A stretch of 64,000 nt of DNA, from the NCBI GenBank assembly GCA_036403235.1, contig DASWRI010000015.1, forward strand, positions 1 to 64,000, read 5' to 3'. Made by a program: the position numbers and the translations under genes. Source of the DNA: JBGTFE01 sp036403235. Its GTDB lineage: Bacteria; Acidobacteriota; Blastocatellia; Pyrinomonadales; Pyrinomonadaceae. The notes beneath the pieces were generated by a model. That model was not told the origin of the DNA. It ran no database searches and saw nothing but the letters and a program-made list of their open reading frames with translations. Below, piece by piece: positions 50,976 through 60,043 of this stretch (the first letter of the stretch is position 1; every line of letters begins with the position of its first letter).

Positions 50976-52685
50976 TTAATTATCGGTTCTTAAATCTTCG
51001 ACGACAAGCTGAAGCCTCGTATTTCCGTTCCAGGTGTTTGCTTCGGGCGTGTAAGCGAGTTCGATGCGTTTTTTCGGTTTCAGAGTTTGCTCTTTTGATT
51101 TCTCGACGCCGTCCCACCAGACCGCTTCGAACTGCTTGCCGCTGTTGTCGGCGAGCCGCATTTTCAGGTGTTTTTCCTTCATCACGAGCGGTTCGTCGAG
51201 CAAAAACAAATCTCTCGTGACAAATTTCGGCTTCGGATTTCCCGCGCCGAACGGCTCAAGTTTTTTCAAATCTTTGACGACGTCGAGATTCAATGTCTGC
51301 GAGGTGACGACCGCATCGATTTTAATTTCGGGAATCAAATCGTCGTCGGTTAAAAGTCCGGCGGCGTGCGAGTTGAGCTTTTCGCGAAGCTTTTCGATAT
51401 TTTCGGTCTTTATCGTAAAACCGCAGGCGGCGGCGTGACCGCCGAATTTTTCGAACAGCTCTTTGCAGTGTTCGAGCGCGTCGTGCAGATGATATTTTTC
51501 GATGCTCCGCGCGCTGCCGTGACCGATTCCATTTTCCAAAGAAATGACGAGGCTCGGGCGATAAAGTTTTTCGGTGATACGCGACGCCGCCAGACCGATA
51601 ACGCCGCGATGCCAGCCTTCGCCCGCGACGACCGTGATGTGCGTCTGTTTTGCGCTGCCGCCCGAATCGATGTATTCCTGAAAAGCGAGCTCGGAAATTT
51701 GTCTCTGAACCGTTTGCCGCTCGCGGTTTCGACGGTCTAAGACTTCGGCGTATTCGCGCGCTTTTTCAAAGGTTTTGGCTTCGAAAAGCTTGATGACGGT
51801 TAAGGCTTCGTCCATTCGACCGGCGGCGTTGATGCGCGGCGCGATGCGAAAACCGATGTCGTAGCTCGTCATTTCGTTGTTGCAGTCGGCAACTTCCATC
51901 AAAGCTTTCAAACCGTAATTTGTCGCTTTCGGCAAATCGCGCAGGCCGAGCGCGACAATCGCCCGGTTTTCGCCCGTCAGCCGCATAATATCGGCGATTG
52001 TGCCGATGGCGACCATTTTCAAAAAGCCTTCGATTAATTTTTCGCGACCTTTTTCCCGAAGCAGCGCGTGCGCCAATTTGAAGGCGACGCCGACTCCGGC
52101 AAGATTTTTGTCGGGATATTCGCAACCCGTCTGGTTTGGATTGACGACGGCAAAAGCGTCCGGATTTCCTTTTTCCGCATCGGACAAATGATGGTCGGTG
52201 ATGATTAAATCCATCCCGTTTTCCTTTGCCCAATCGGCCGCTTCAAAAGCACGGCTCCCGGTATCGACGCTGATGGCGAGCGTATAGCCCTTTTCTTTGA
52301 CTTCTTTTAATTTTTCGATGTTCAGGCCGTAGCCTTCGGTAAAACGATGCGGGACGTGATAGCCCGTCTCGGCACCGAGAATCTCCAGAGCTTTTCGCAA
52401 AACGACGGTTCCGGTCGTTCCGTCAACGTCATAATCGCCCCAAATCAGGATTTTTTCGTTATTCTCGACGGCTTTTAAGATGCGCGCGACCGCTTCCTTG
52501 ATTCCTTTCAAAAGACTCGGGTCGTGCAAATCGTCAGACGAAGGATTCAGAAACTTGTGCGCTTTTTCTTCCGAATCGTAACCGCGCGAGATGAGCAGAG
52601 CGGCGGCCAGAGGCGAAATTTTCAGAGCATTCGCCAGCATTTTTACGTCTACGTGATTATGTTTTTGGACAATCCAGCGTTTCAT
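50976..52685 (-). CDS. recJ: Single-stranded-DNA-specific exonuclease RecJ
   Basis: 569 residues, standard length. DHH superfamily motifs: WGDYDVDGTTGT, DLIITDHHLSDAEKG, NAAGRMDEALTVIKL, and the DHHA1 half with FGGHAAACGFTI and GIGHGSARSIEKYHL. It degrades single-stranded DNA 5'-3' in recombination and mismatch repair. Its ATG shares a base with the uppP stop, so the two genes are coupled. Confidence 0.97.
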   Translation of the reverse strand: MKRWIVQKHNHVDVKMLANALKISPLAAALLISRGYDSEEKAHKFLNPSSDDLHDPSLLKGIKEAVARILKAVENNEKILIWGDYDVDGTTGTVVLRKALEILGAETGYHVPHRFTEGYGLNIEKLKEVKEKGYTLAISVDTGSRAFEAADWAKENGMDLIITDHHLSDAEKGNPDAFAVVNPNQTGCEYPDKNLAGVGVAFKLAHALLREKGREKLIEGFLKMVAIGTIADIMRLTGENRAIVALGLRDLPKATNYGLKALMEVADCNNEMTSYDIGFRIAPRINAAGRMDEALTVIKLFEAKTFEKAREYAEVLDRRNRERQTVQRQISELAFQEYIDSGGSAKQTHITVVAGEGWHRGVIGLAASRITEKLYRPSLVISLENGIGHGSARSIEKYHLHDALEHCKELFEKFGGHAAACGFTIKTENIEKLREKLNSHAAGLLTDDDLIPEIKIDAVVTSQTLNLDVVKDLKKLEPFGAGNPKPKFVTRDLFLLDEPLVMKEKHLKMRLADNSGKQFEAVWWDGVEKSKEQTLKPKKRIELAYTPEANTWNGNTRLQLVVEDLRTDN

Positions 52686-53575
52686 TATATTTGCGGGCTA
52701 ACGATGCCTCGCCAGAGCAGAACAAGTATTACAATACCGAGTAAGATGCGATAAACGATAAAAACGGCTGTCGAGTTTTTTCGCAAAAATGCGAGCAAAG
52801 CCCAGATTGAAAAATAGCCGACGATTCCGGCGACGATGGTTCCGACCAGAAGCGGCACGAATGATTCTTTCGGCAGGATTTTTATGGCTTCGCGAAGCTC
52901 GAGCAGACCGCTTGCCGTAATCGCCGGAATCGACAGAAAAAACGAGAATCTGGCGGCGGTTTCGCGCGTCTGGCCGGCAAAAAGCCCGCCCATAATCGTT
53001 GAACCCGACCGACTCGCGCCGGGCATCAAAGCCAAAACCTGCGCGAACCCGACGATAATCGCGTCGCCGATTCGCAAATCCCTCATTTCCTTTTGTTTTC
53101 GCCCGACAAGTTCAGCAAAGGCCAGAAGAATCGCCACGCTAATCAGCATCGTCGCGATTATCCATAAATTTTTTGTGCCCGGGCCTTCGATTTGCTTTTT
53201 GAGCAAAATTCCGATTGTTCCGATTGGAATCGAGCCGATAATTATCAGCCAGCCGAGCCACGCTTCTTCGGAAAGCCAAATCGGGCGCACGCCATTTGTT
53301 CCCGAAAATCTCATCCCGCGCTTTCTGGTGATTAAAGCCCAGTGGTCGCGGATAAAAGCGGCGGAAATGGCCCAAATATCAGACGCAAAATAAAGAAAGA
53401 CGGCCGCCAGCGTGCCAAGCTGAATAACCGCAATCGTCGCCGTGATTTGTTCGGGGTGACCCTCGTAAATATTCGTCAGACGACTGGCGAAAACCAGATG
53501 CGCGGTCGAACTAATCGGAATAAATTCGGTCAAACCCTGAACTATGCCAAGGATTATAGCTTCTAAAAGATTCAT
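52685..53575 (-). CDS. uppP: Undecaprenyl-diphosphatase
   Basis: 296 residues with about eight membrane spans. BacA/UppP signatures: GIVQGLTEFIPISSTAHLVF (catalytic Glu and Ser region) and LMPGASRSGSTIMGG, with FSFFLSIPAI. It regenerates undecaprenyl phosphate for peptidoglycan and other envelope polymers. It is the first gene of the uppP-recJ-Uma2-lptC-lptB-rpoN series. Confidence 0.96.
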   Translation of the reverse strand: MNLLEAIILGIVQGLTEFIPISSTAHLVFASRLTNIYEGHPEQITATIAVIQLGTLAAVFLYFASDIWAISAAFIRDHWALITRKRGMRFSGTNGVRPIWLSEEAWLGWLIIIGSIPIGTIGILLKKQIEGPGTKNLWIIATMLISVAILLAFAELVGRKQKEMRDLRIGDAIIVGFAQVLALMPGASRSGSTIMGGLFAGQTRETAARFSFFLSIPAITASGLLELREAIKILPKESFVPLLVGTIVAGIVGYFSIWALLAFLRKNSTAVFIVYRILLGIVILVLLWRGIVSPQI

Positions 53576-53709
53576 AAAAGAATGCCGTATCGGTAAAATT
53601 CAAGCGGAAAAGAAACAGTAAGTCGAATATGAAATTTACCATTTAACGCCGACGATTTACAACTATTCAGAGCATTTAGAGCCAAACCAAAGACAAATAT
53701 ATTTAATGT

Positions 53710-53738
53710 TTGACTTGGCTTTTGAAACGATATAATAT
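53710..53738 (+). promoter_or_regulatory. Sigma-70-type promoter of the orphan Cys-rich gene
   Basis: TTGACT (53710-53715) and TAATAT (53733-53738) are spaced 17 bases apart; TATAAT at 53731 overlaps with a 15-base spacer. The predicted leader is about 90 bases and holds a possible hairpin (CCCC 53781-53784 with GGGG 53810-53813). Confidence 0.7.
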
Positions 53739-53833
53739 TCGCTCTAATCGCACTTCAGATTACGGTTCGTTACTACAATTCCCCGGTGGTATCCGACTGC
53801 TTATTGTCAGGGGCATTTTTTAGGAGATAAATT

Positions 53834-54205
53834 ATGGCTGAAACAGAAAATGAAGGCGCTCCCGAGCAGCTTGGCGGCGGCGCACAATTTTGGACGGTGG
53901 TCGCGACGGATTCAAAGCCTTTTATAACGGCGTGGAAAGTAATACTTTCGCAGAACGAATGGTCGGACTCGATGAGCTCGGATAATCCGACGCAAGGGCT
54001 GAAAACACCCGGTTTGTCGGGAGTTTTTAATGTTAGCGTGTCGGCTGAAGGCCCCGATTTCACATGGCAGGAGCTGTCGGCTAAGGAAGGTTGCCAGGCA
54101 AATATCGGCTGCAATTCAAATTGCGCTTCGATGGTCAGCATGAGCGCGTCGCCGGACGGCAAAAGCGCAACTTACTGCACGACATGGGACGCCGCCTGCT
54201 CGTAG
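53834..54205 (+). CDS. Orphan small protein with Cys-rich C-terminus
   Basis: 123 residues, acidic, no signal peptide and no membrane segment. It starts ETENEGAPEQLGGGAQFW, passes through SSDNPTQGLKTPGLSGVFNV, and ends with five Cys (CQANIGCNSNC and YCTTWDAAC). A strong AGGAGA site, a promoter and a strong terminator enclose it as a single-gene unit. No family is recognised. The Cys content suggests a metal or disulfide site; a peptide precursor with a leader ending in GGG is another thought, but no modifying enzyme is nearby. Confidence 0.75.
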   Translation: MAETENEGAPEQLGGGAQFWTVVATDSKPFITAWKVILSQNEWSDSMSSDNPTQGLKTPGLSGVFNVSVSAEGPDFTWQELSAKEGCQANIGCNSNCASMVSMSASPDGKSATYCTTWDAACS

Positions 54206-54223
54206 CAAATTTTTAATTCAAAG

Positions 54224-54275
54224 TTTTACAATAAAAAATCAGCGCCGAAATCAGCGCTGATTTTTTATTGTAAAA
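54224..54275. terminator. Strong bidirectional terminator
   Basis: A perfect 22-bp stem (TTTTACAATAAAAAATCAGC continued by GC, with its complement) around an 8-base loop between the orphan Cys-rich gene (+) and the SDR gene (-). Confidence 0.93.
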
Positions 54276-55046
54276 TTATTCGCGATAAGATTTACGGCTC
54301 GCGATTCGGTCGTAAAGCCAGGCGGGAAAGCATCTTCCGGCGCGAACGAGGGTTGCCAGTTGCCACGGAAAAGCGGCGAATTTTTTGCGTTTTTCGATGG
54401 CGCGCAGAAAATACGGAATCGAATCTTCGAGCTCCATCAAATAAGGCATTTTGCTCGCCCGTCCCGACGTCAAAGGCGTTTTGATAAAGCCCGGCTGAAT
54501 TATCGTGACGTCGACGCCTTTGTTTTTAACGTCGAGCCGCACGCTTTCGAAATACGCCGTCATCGCCGCTTTGCTCGCGCAATAAGAAGCCGATTTCGGC
54601 AGACCGCGAAACCCCGCCAAGCTCGAAACGGCGACGAGCTGGCCTTTTCCAGCTTCGAGCATATACGGCAAAACCGCCGCAACGGAATTGACCGCGCCGA
54701 CGACATTCGTATCAATCACGCGTCGAAAATCCGAAGGCTTTAAGTCTTTCGCGTGTTTTGCCCCGCCGCCGATTCCGGCATTGGCAATCAAAATATCGAT
54801 TCGGCCAAACTCGTTTCTAAGTTTTTCGGCCGCATCCGCGACGGAGATTTCATCGGTAATATCGCAGGGAAATTCGCGCGCCGCCGTTCCTTTGTGCTCG
54901 CATTTTGCGACCAAATCGCGCAAAAGGCTTTCGCGACGCGCGAGCAGTCCTAAGATTGCGCCGCGTTTGGCAATCTCAAGCGCCAGCGCTTCGCCGATTC
55001 CGCTCGACGCGCCCGTCAAAAATACGACTTTATCTTTCCAGAACAT
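54276..55046 (-). CDS. Short-chain dehydrogenase/reductase
   Basis: 256 residues. NAD(P)-binding VFLTGASSGIGEALALEIAK, structural NAG in ILIANAGIGG, catalytic Ser in AVSSLAG and YCASKAAMTA (Tyr-x3-Lys). The C-terminal ~50 residues are basic and rich in aromatic residues (KKFAAFPWQLATLVRAGRCF), as in DltE-like or YqjQ-like SDRs that may associate with membranes. Substrate is unknown. It is transcribed alone, with the terminator immediately after its stop codon. Confidence 0.9.
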   Translation of the reverse strand: MFWKDKVVFLTGASSGIGEALALEIAKRGAILGLLARRESLLRDLVAKCEHKGTAAREFPCDITDEISVADAAEKLRNEFGRIDILIANAGIGGGAKHAKDLKPSDFRRVIDTNVVGAVNSVAAVLPYMLEAGKGQLVAVSSLAGFRGLPKSASYCASKAAMTAYFESVRLDVKNKGVDVTIIQPGFIKTPLTSGRASKMPYLMELEDSIPYFLRAIEKRKKFAAFPWQLATLVRAGRCFPAWLYDRIASRKSYRE

Positions 55047-55149
55047 AAAATATTTGGTTTTTAGTTTAACTCAAAACCGCGAACTTGGCACTAAAAACAT
55101 TTTTTCTAAGTTTTTTGACCTTAAAGCTTACAAATTTTTGATTTTATTA

Positions 55150-55599
55150 TTAACAAATTTCCTCGATATAAGGGCTTAAAACTTTCAATGCCTTTGACAA
55201 ATTTTCCTGTTTTATCAGCAGATGGTCGCGCGAAAAGGCGGATAGAGCGATGATTGAAATTTCGGCTTCGGCTAAAATCCGCGATATTTCCGCCAAAAAC
55301 CCGACGACCGAAAAATTTAATTCAATATCAAAGGTCAAAAGGCGAAAGCCGCCTTCGATTTTGGCGTCGCGGAGGGCGTGTCGCATCGTCCCAAAATCAA
55401 TTTCGTCGAGCACAAGCGTCGTTTCAAATTTATCTTTAAAAATCATAAAAGGCGCGGTCATTCGCGGGCTGAGTTCCGGGCTTTCAAGCAGTTTGAGCCA
55501 GTCGGCGTGACGAATTGAAATCAAATAAAACGTTTCGGGCGCGACTTCAACGCGGACTTTTCGCAGCAGCTCTTTTATTTTTTCACTGTTTTCAGACAT
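55150..55599 (-). CDS. ACT-domain protein
   Basis: 149 residues. The C-terminal half fits an ACT domain (FDIELNFSVVGFLAEISRIL, AEISIIALSAFSRDHLLIKQ), the amino-acid-binding regulatory fold; the N-terminal half has ISIRHADWLKLLESPELSPR. Proteins of this type (two ACT-like halves, ACT_7) are small regulatory or sensing proteins of unknown target. It overlaps the upstream acetyltransferase gene by 8 bases. Confidence 0.8.
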   Translation of the reverse strand: MSENSEKIKELLRKVRVEVAPETFYLISIRHADWLKLLESPELSPRMTAPFMIFKDKFETTLVLDEIDFGTMRHALRDAKIEGGFRLLTFDIELNFSVVGFLAEISRILAEAEISIIALSAFSRDHLLIKQENLSKALKVLSPYIEEIC

Positions 55600-56152
55600 C
55601 GATTTTCGTATAGCTTAAAACGTATTTCGCGTCGTCCGGCCGGTAATTTTCGCGCAGAATCGAAAAATAAACCGAATCGATATTGTAAAATCTTTGCAGG
55701 CCTTCGTGTTTATTGAGACCGATTTTTTGCAGGACTTTTTGTGAAGCAAAATTGTTCGGATGAGTTCCGGCGACGATTTTTTCGAGCCTTGTTTCTTCGA
55801 AACCGAATCGAAGCATCGCTTTTGCCGCTTCCGTGGCGACGCCTTTGCCCCACCAATCTTTAAAAAAACCGTAATAAATCTCGACTTCGGGCGTTTTGTC
55901 AAAATACTGCAAACCGCAGTAGCCGATTAAATTTTCATTTTCAAAAACGCCGAGCTGTCCGAATCCCTGCCTACACCATTTTTCCAGACGGCGCGGCAGA
56001 CTCGTCAAAATGTCTTCGCGCGCGACGCTGAAGCCGGACGGATAAAATCTGGTGACGTTTTTGTCGGTGAGCATTTGATAGACGGTTTCCAGCTCAGCGG
56101 GTTCGTAAATTCGCAGCAAAAGGCGTTCGGTTTCAATTTTCGGCATGAGCAT
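55592..56152 (-). CDS. GNAT-family N-acetyltransferase (RimJ/RimL-like)
   Basis: 186 residues. IETERLLLRIYEPAELETVY at the N-terminus, IGYCGLQYFDKTPEVEIYYG in the core, and the acetyl-CoA loop DWWGKGVATEAAKAMLRFGF followed by VAGTHPNNFASQKVLQKIG. This is the RimJ/RimL subfamily, which acetylates protein N-termini or small amines. The second in-frame ATG (56146) is an equally good start. It is coupled to the ACT-domain gene by overlap. Confidence 0.9.
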   Translation of the reverse strand: MLMPKIETERLLLRIYEPAELETVYQMLTDKNVTRFYPSGFSVAREDILTSLPRRLEKWCRQGFGQLGVFENENLIGYCGLQYFDKTPEVEIYYGFFKDWWGKGVATEAAKAMLRFGFEETRLEKIVAGTHPNNFASQKVLQKIGLNKHEGLQRFYNIDSVYFSILRENYRPDDAKYVLSYTKIDV

Positions 56153-56346
56153 AAAGATTTTAGATTTTGAACTTTAACTTTAATTTTCGCCGCTCAAATT
56201 TTGAGCGGGTAAATCAAAAGCGCAGCAGTCCTTGTTTTTATTCTTAACCTAGTTTATAAAATTTAAGTGTTTCTGATAAATTTAGTGCGTTCAATAACTT
56301 TTCAAACGAAAATCAAACTCGATTTTAACCCGGAGGAAAAATAAAT

Positions 56347-56799
56347 ATGTCTCGATTTGTTATCAAAATTGCAATATGCCTTTTGTTTATCGGTTGTGTT
56401 AATGCGTTCGGCGGCGAATTCTGCTCGGCCGACAATATAAACCAAAAAGTCTCAGGCGTCTGGGAAGGGAGCGACAGCTATTATTTTAATTTTCGAATTA
56501 ACTCGACAAATAAACTCTGCATATCGATTCTCGAAGACGGGACGGACACCGTTCGCGACATCAGGGACATCGTCATCCTCGACGGAAAGCTGAAACATAT
56601 CGCGTATTTTACGCCCATCACGAAAGCCTACGTCGTTTACACGAACATCACATTTAACGGCGACGAGATGAATTTCGACTGGTTCAGCAGTTACGACGGC
56701 AAAAAAGGCAACGACAGCTATCATAAAAGAAAGGAAACCAAGGCCGGCGCGCTCACCGGATTAAATATCTCGAAGCCGGAAACGTTTTCCTTTAATTAA
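56347..56799 (+). CDS. Secreted hypothetical protein
   Basis: 150 residues with a signal peptide ending VNAFGGEF. The mature part is beta-rich (VWEGSDSYYFNFRINSTNKL, AYVVYTNITFNGDEMNFDWF) and recalls lipocalin-like or DUF-type domains that bind small ligands, but I cannot assign a family. A GGAGG site lies about 10 bases before the ATG. It stands alone between divergent and convergent neighbours and is followed by a terminator. Confidence 0.75.
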   Translation: MSRFVIKIAICLLFIGCVNAFGGEFCSADNINQKVSGVWEGSDSYYFNFRINSTNKLCISILEDGTDTVRDIRDIVILDGKLKHIAYFTPITKAYVVYTNITFNGDEMNFDWFSSYDGKKGNDSYHKRKETKAGALTGLNISKPETFSFN

Positions 56800-56836
56800 A
56801 CGAAGATTTTAGTAAAAATTAAATTATAAAATTTGA

Positions 56837-56878
56837 GCTTTGCACAAAAATTATTCATTTTTGTGCAAAGCCTTTTTT
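56837..56878. terminator. Terminator between the secreted protein gene and ribonuclease J
   Basis: GCTTTGCACAAAAA pairs perfectly with TTTTTGTGCAAAGC around a 7-base loop, with a T run on the plus strand. Confidence 0.92.
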
Positions 56879-56897
56879 GTGTCTTCGGGATTTTACT

Positions 56898-58559
56898 CTA
56901 GACTTCGACAATCGTCGTCACAATCACGGGTTTTGTGCCGATTTCCTTCTGGATAAAGCGTTTCAGATGAAGACGCAGATTTTCCTGAAATAAAGCTTTG
57001 TTTGAAATGTCCTGTTTTGACATAAGCATTACGGCGTCGGTGATAGATTGCTTGGCGTTGGTCGAAATCCCGTTCGTCAAATCGACCCCGGCGACGCCCT
57101 GAAACGAAATTTGCGGCTCGCCGGCAAGCTCTTTCGTCGCTTTATCGACGGTTACGACCAGCGAAATCGCGCCGCCGTAAGCGAGTTTTTTGCGCTCGCG
57201 CACGATGTCGTATTCGATTTCGGCAAGCGATTCTTCGTCGATAAACGTCTTGGCCAAATCGTTTTTGACGACGACGCGCGCGCCCATATCGTCGATTTCA
57301 AAAAGGTCTCCGTTTTCAATCAAAATCACGTTTTCATCCGTGTAGCCTTCGATGTGATTTTTGATATATTCCTTGTGCCGGAAAAGCATGCGGTATTCGC
57401 CGTGAATCGGCACGACGTATTTCGGCCGCGCCGTTTCGGTCATTATTTTGATATCTTCCTGCGAAGCGTGACCTGAGACGTGAATGAGACGGCGTTTTTC
57501 CTCGATAATATTTGCGCCGCGCTTGTATAAATGGCCGATGAGACGACTGATATTTTTTTCGTTTCCGGGAATTATGCGCGCCGAAAGCACGACCGTATCG
57601 CCTTTTTCGACCCCTAATCCCTTGTAGCCGCCGGTCGCCATATTCCACAAAGCGGCACGGTTTTCGCCCTGCGAGCCGGTAACCAGATAGACGATTTCGT
57701 CTTCGTCAAGCGTACGCGATTCGCCGAGTCCGACGAGCGTATCGAGCGGAATTTTCAAAAGCCCGTATTCGGAGGCGATTTCGACGTTTTTCTGCATCGA
57801 GCGCCCCAAAACGCAGACTTTTTTATCAAATTGGTGCGCAATATCAAAAACAATCTGGAGGCGATGAATCGAAGACGAAAACGTGGCGACGAAAATTCTT
57901 CCTTCGGCGGCCGAGAAAATTTCTTCAAAGGCCGGAATAACGGCGCGTTCCGAAGGAGTCCGGCCCGGAACGGTCGCGTTGGTCGAATCCGATAGAAGCG
58001 CGAGAACGCCCTGGTCGCCGTATTTCCGCAGGGTGTGCAAGTCATACGGCGCGTCGACGACGGGCGTGTCGTCGATTTTGTAATCGCCAGTATGAATAAG
58101 CGTCCCGAGCGGCGTCGTGATAGCCAGCGAAAAGCAATCGACCAGCGAATGCGATGCGTGTATAAATTCGACCTTAAAATTGCCGACTTCGGCCACGTCG
58201 TTCGGTCTGACGCGATGAAGCAGGACTGAATCGAGCAGATTGTGCTCGTCGAGCCTTTTTTCGGCCAACGCGAGCGTAAAGCGCGAACCGTAAACGGGCA
58301 GATTGAATTTTTTCAAAAAATACGGGAGCGCGCCGATGTGGTCTTCGTGCCCGTGAGTTAAAAAAAGCGCGGTTAATTCATCTTTGTATTCGTCGAGAAA
58401 ATCAAAGTTCGGAATCGAAATATCGACTCCATACGGCGTTTCTTCGGGAAATCCCATCCCGACATCGACGACAATCATTTCGTCGCCGTAGCGGATGCCC
58501 ATACAATTCATCCCGAATTCGCCGATGCCGCCCAAAGGTACTATTTCTATTTTTGCCAC
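56898..58559 (-). CDS. rnj: Ribonuclease J
   Basis: 553 residues. Metallo-beta-lactamase fold with FLTHGHEDHIGALPYF metal ligands, LVDCFSLAITTPLGTLIHTG, the beta-CASP domain (VFDIAHQFDKKVCVLGRSMQ, LVTGSQGENRAAL) and VVPIHGEYRMLFRH. RNase J combines endo- and 5'-3' exoribonuclease activity in mRNA decay and rRNA processing. Length and domain order are standard. It is transcribed alone. Confidence 0.97.
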   Translation of the reverse strand: MAKIEIVPLGGIGEFGMNCMGIRYGDEMIVVDVGMGFPEETPYGVDISIPNFDFLDEYKDELTALFLTHGHEDHIGALPYFLKKFNLPVYGSRFTLALAEKRLDEHNLLDSVLLHRVRPNDVAEVGNFKVEFIHASHSLVDCFSLAITTPLGTLIHTGDYKIDDTPVVDAPYDLHTLRKYGDQGVLALLSDSTNATVPGRTPSERAVIPAFEEIFSAAEGRIFVATFSSSIHRLQIVFDIAHQFDKKVCVLGRSMQKNVEIASEYGLLKIPLDTLVGLGESRTLDEDEIVYLVTGSQGENRAALWNMATGGYKGLGVEKGDTVVLSARIIPGNEKNISRLIGHLYKRGANIIEEKRRLIHVSGHASQEDIKIMTETARPKYVVPIHGEYRMLFRHKEYIKNHIEGYTDENVILIENGDLFEIDDMGARVVVKNDLAKTFIDEESLAEIEYDIVRERKKLAYGGAISLVVTVDKATKELAGEPQISFQGVAGVDLTNGISTNAKQSITDAVMLMSKQDISNKALFQENLRLHLKRFIQKEIGTKPVIVTTIVEV

Positions 58560-58668
58560 TCTTTACTTCCCCGTCCAGTTTGTTTTTTGTCCAAATTATT
58601 TACTATATCACAAGCAATTGTAAATTAATTAGATGCCGGAATCGTTGATAGTGAGCCGAGATTGTGCA

Positions 58669-58701
58669 GCCGGGATTTTCTGAAATCCCGGCAAGTTTTT
58701 T
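58669..58701 (+). terminator. Strong GC hairpin with T run upstream of the riboswitch
   Basis: GCCGGGATTT pairs with AAATCCCGGC around a 4-base loop (58669-58692), followed by AAGTTTTTT. It looks like an intrinsic terminator on the plus strand, but no plus-strand gene precedes it; rnj starts at 58559 and runs the other way. It may end a small RNA or protect the riboswitch from read-through. Confidence 0.6.
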
Positions 58702-58774
58702 CGTTTGTTTTTGCATCTAATCAGTAAGCATTTTGAATTATGAAAGTTTTTTGTTAGGTTTTAAATAACAATTT

Positions 58775-58879
58775 GTCAGGGGAGTAGATAGCCCGGAGCG
58801 GGTTTGGTGAAGTCGTCAACACAATCGTTTAGTCGAAAACGATTCGGCCCATCGAAAAATTATCGAGACCTTTTGCGAC
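58775..58879 (+). promoter_or_regulatory. yybP-ykoY manganese riboswitch upstream of terC
   Basis: The conserved elements are in order: GGGGAGTAG (58779-58787), GTCGTCAACAC (58812-58822) with the CGTCAACA core, and GAGACC followed by TTTTGC (58865-58876), which closes the aptamer. A short A/T-rich expression platform with a CCGCAGAA/TTTTTGCGG hairpin then leads to the AGAGGAG ribosome-binding site of terC. The yybP-ykoY class binds Mn2+ and typically controls mntP, alx and other TerC-type genes. Confidence 0.85.
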
Positions 58880-58939
58880 GCAATATTTTATATTGCCGCA
58901 GAAGGTTTTTTTCTTTTTGCGGCAGAGGAGATTTTTTAG

Positions 58940-59905
58940 ATGAATTTATTTCCATTTGCCGATTACTGGTGGTTTTACGGCTTATTTTTATTGTTTGTTT
59001 TTACGATGCTCGCGCTCGATTTGGGCGTTTTCAACCGCAAGGCGCACGTTGTCACATTTAAAGAAGCGGCCGTCTGGTCAATCGTCTGGGTGGCGCTCGC
59101 TTTAATTTTCAATTTCATACTTTATCAATACGCGTCGGCCAAATTCGGCGCTGAGACGGGCTGGCAGACGGCGATGGAATTTCTGTCGGGCTATGTCGTC
59201 GAATATTCGCTATCGATTGATAATATATTCGTTTTCGTCCTCGTTTTCAGCTATTTCGCGATTCCCGAAAAATACAAGCACCGCGTTTTGTTTTACGGAA
59301 TTTTAGGCGCGCTTATTTTTCGCGCAGTCTTTATCGCGCTCGGCTCGGCCTTGATGCAGTTTCACTTTGTAATCTACATTTTCGGCGCGTTTTTGATTGT
59401 CACGGGCATCAAGATGATGTTTTCCGGCAACGAAAAAATCGAGCCGGAAAAGAATTTTTTAATCCGCATTTTCACGCGCTTTATGCCGGCGACGAAAACG
59501 ATTGAAGGCAGAGAGTTTTTTGTCCGCCAAAACGGAATCCGGTATGCGACGCCTTTGTTTATCGCGCTTTTGTTTTTAGAAGTGACCGATATTATTTTCG
59601 CCGTCGATTCGGTTCCCGCGATTTTCGCTTTGACGAGCGAGCCTCTGATTGTTTTTACGTCGAATATTTTCGCGATTCTCGGATTGCGCTCGATGTATTT
59701 TATGCTCTCGGGCGCAATCGATAAATTTTATCTTTTGAAATACGGTTTGTCGGTCGTACTGATTTTCGTCGGGCTCAAAATGGTCTGGCTCAACGATTTT
59801 TACGGCGGAAAATTTCCGATTTCATACAGTCTCGGCTTTATTTTGGGGACAATCGCGCTTTCAATTGCGGCGTCTCTGATTTTCGCCAAAAAATCTGCGC
59901 AATAA
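58940..59905 (+). CDS. TerC/Alx family membrane protein
   Basis: 321 residues with seven to eight hydrophobic spans. The family signature is clear: FLSGYVVEYSLSIDNIFVFV, RVLFYGILGALIFRAVFIAL, FLEVTDIIFAVDSVPAIFAL and FAILGLRSMYFMLSGAID. TerC/Alx proteins export metals, and those under yybP-ykoY control protect against manganese excess. A good ribosome-binding site (AGAGGAG) lies before the ATG. Substrate Mn2+ is inferred from the riboswitch. Confidence 0.94.
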   Translation: MNLFPFADYWWFYGLFLLFVFTMLALDLGVFNRKAHVVTFKEAAVWSIVWVALALIFNFILYQYASAKFGAETGWQTAMEFLSGYVVEYSLSIDNIFVFVLVFSYFAIPEKYKHRVLFYGILGALIFRAVFIALGSALMQFHFVIYIFGAFLIVTGIKMMFSGNEKIEPEKNFLIRIFTRFMPATKTIEGREFFVRQNGIRYATPLFIALLFLEVTDIIFAVDSVPAIFALTSEPLIVFTSNIFAILGLRSMYFMLSGAIDKFYLLKYGLSVVLIFVGLKMVWLNDFYGGKFPISYSLGFILGTIALSIAASLIFAKKSAQ

Positions 59906-59911
59906 CGGAAA

Positions 59912-60017
59912 ATTCAAACAGGATGGACAGGATAGTCAGGATATTTGATGAAAACGGCAACGTTGCAATTCTCAATGAACATCCTGACTATCCTGTCCAT
60001 CCTGTTAATTTTCTTTC
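59912..60017. repeat. Perfect 26-bp inverted repeat of GGATGGACA-type words between terC and the peptidase
   Basis: AACAGGATGGACAGGATAGT plus CAGGAT (59917-59942) is exactly complementary to the right arm (59981-60006), separated by 38 bases. The arms continue imperfectly as GAAAATT/AATTTTC. It lies between two convergent genes, so it may also act as a terminator; the word (GGACAGGAT repeated) is of the tandem kind. Confidence 0.93.
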
Positions 60018-60043
60018 GGGCGATGAAAGCCGTTAAGATTTTA

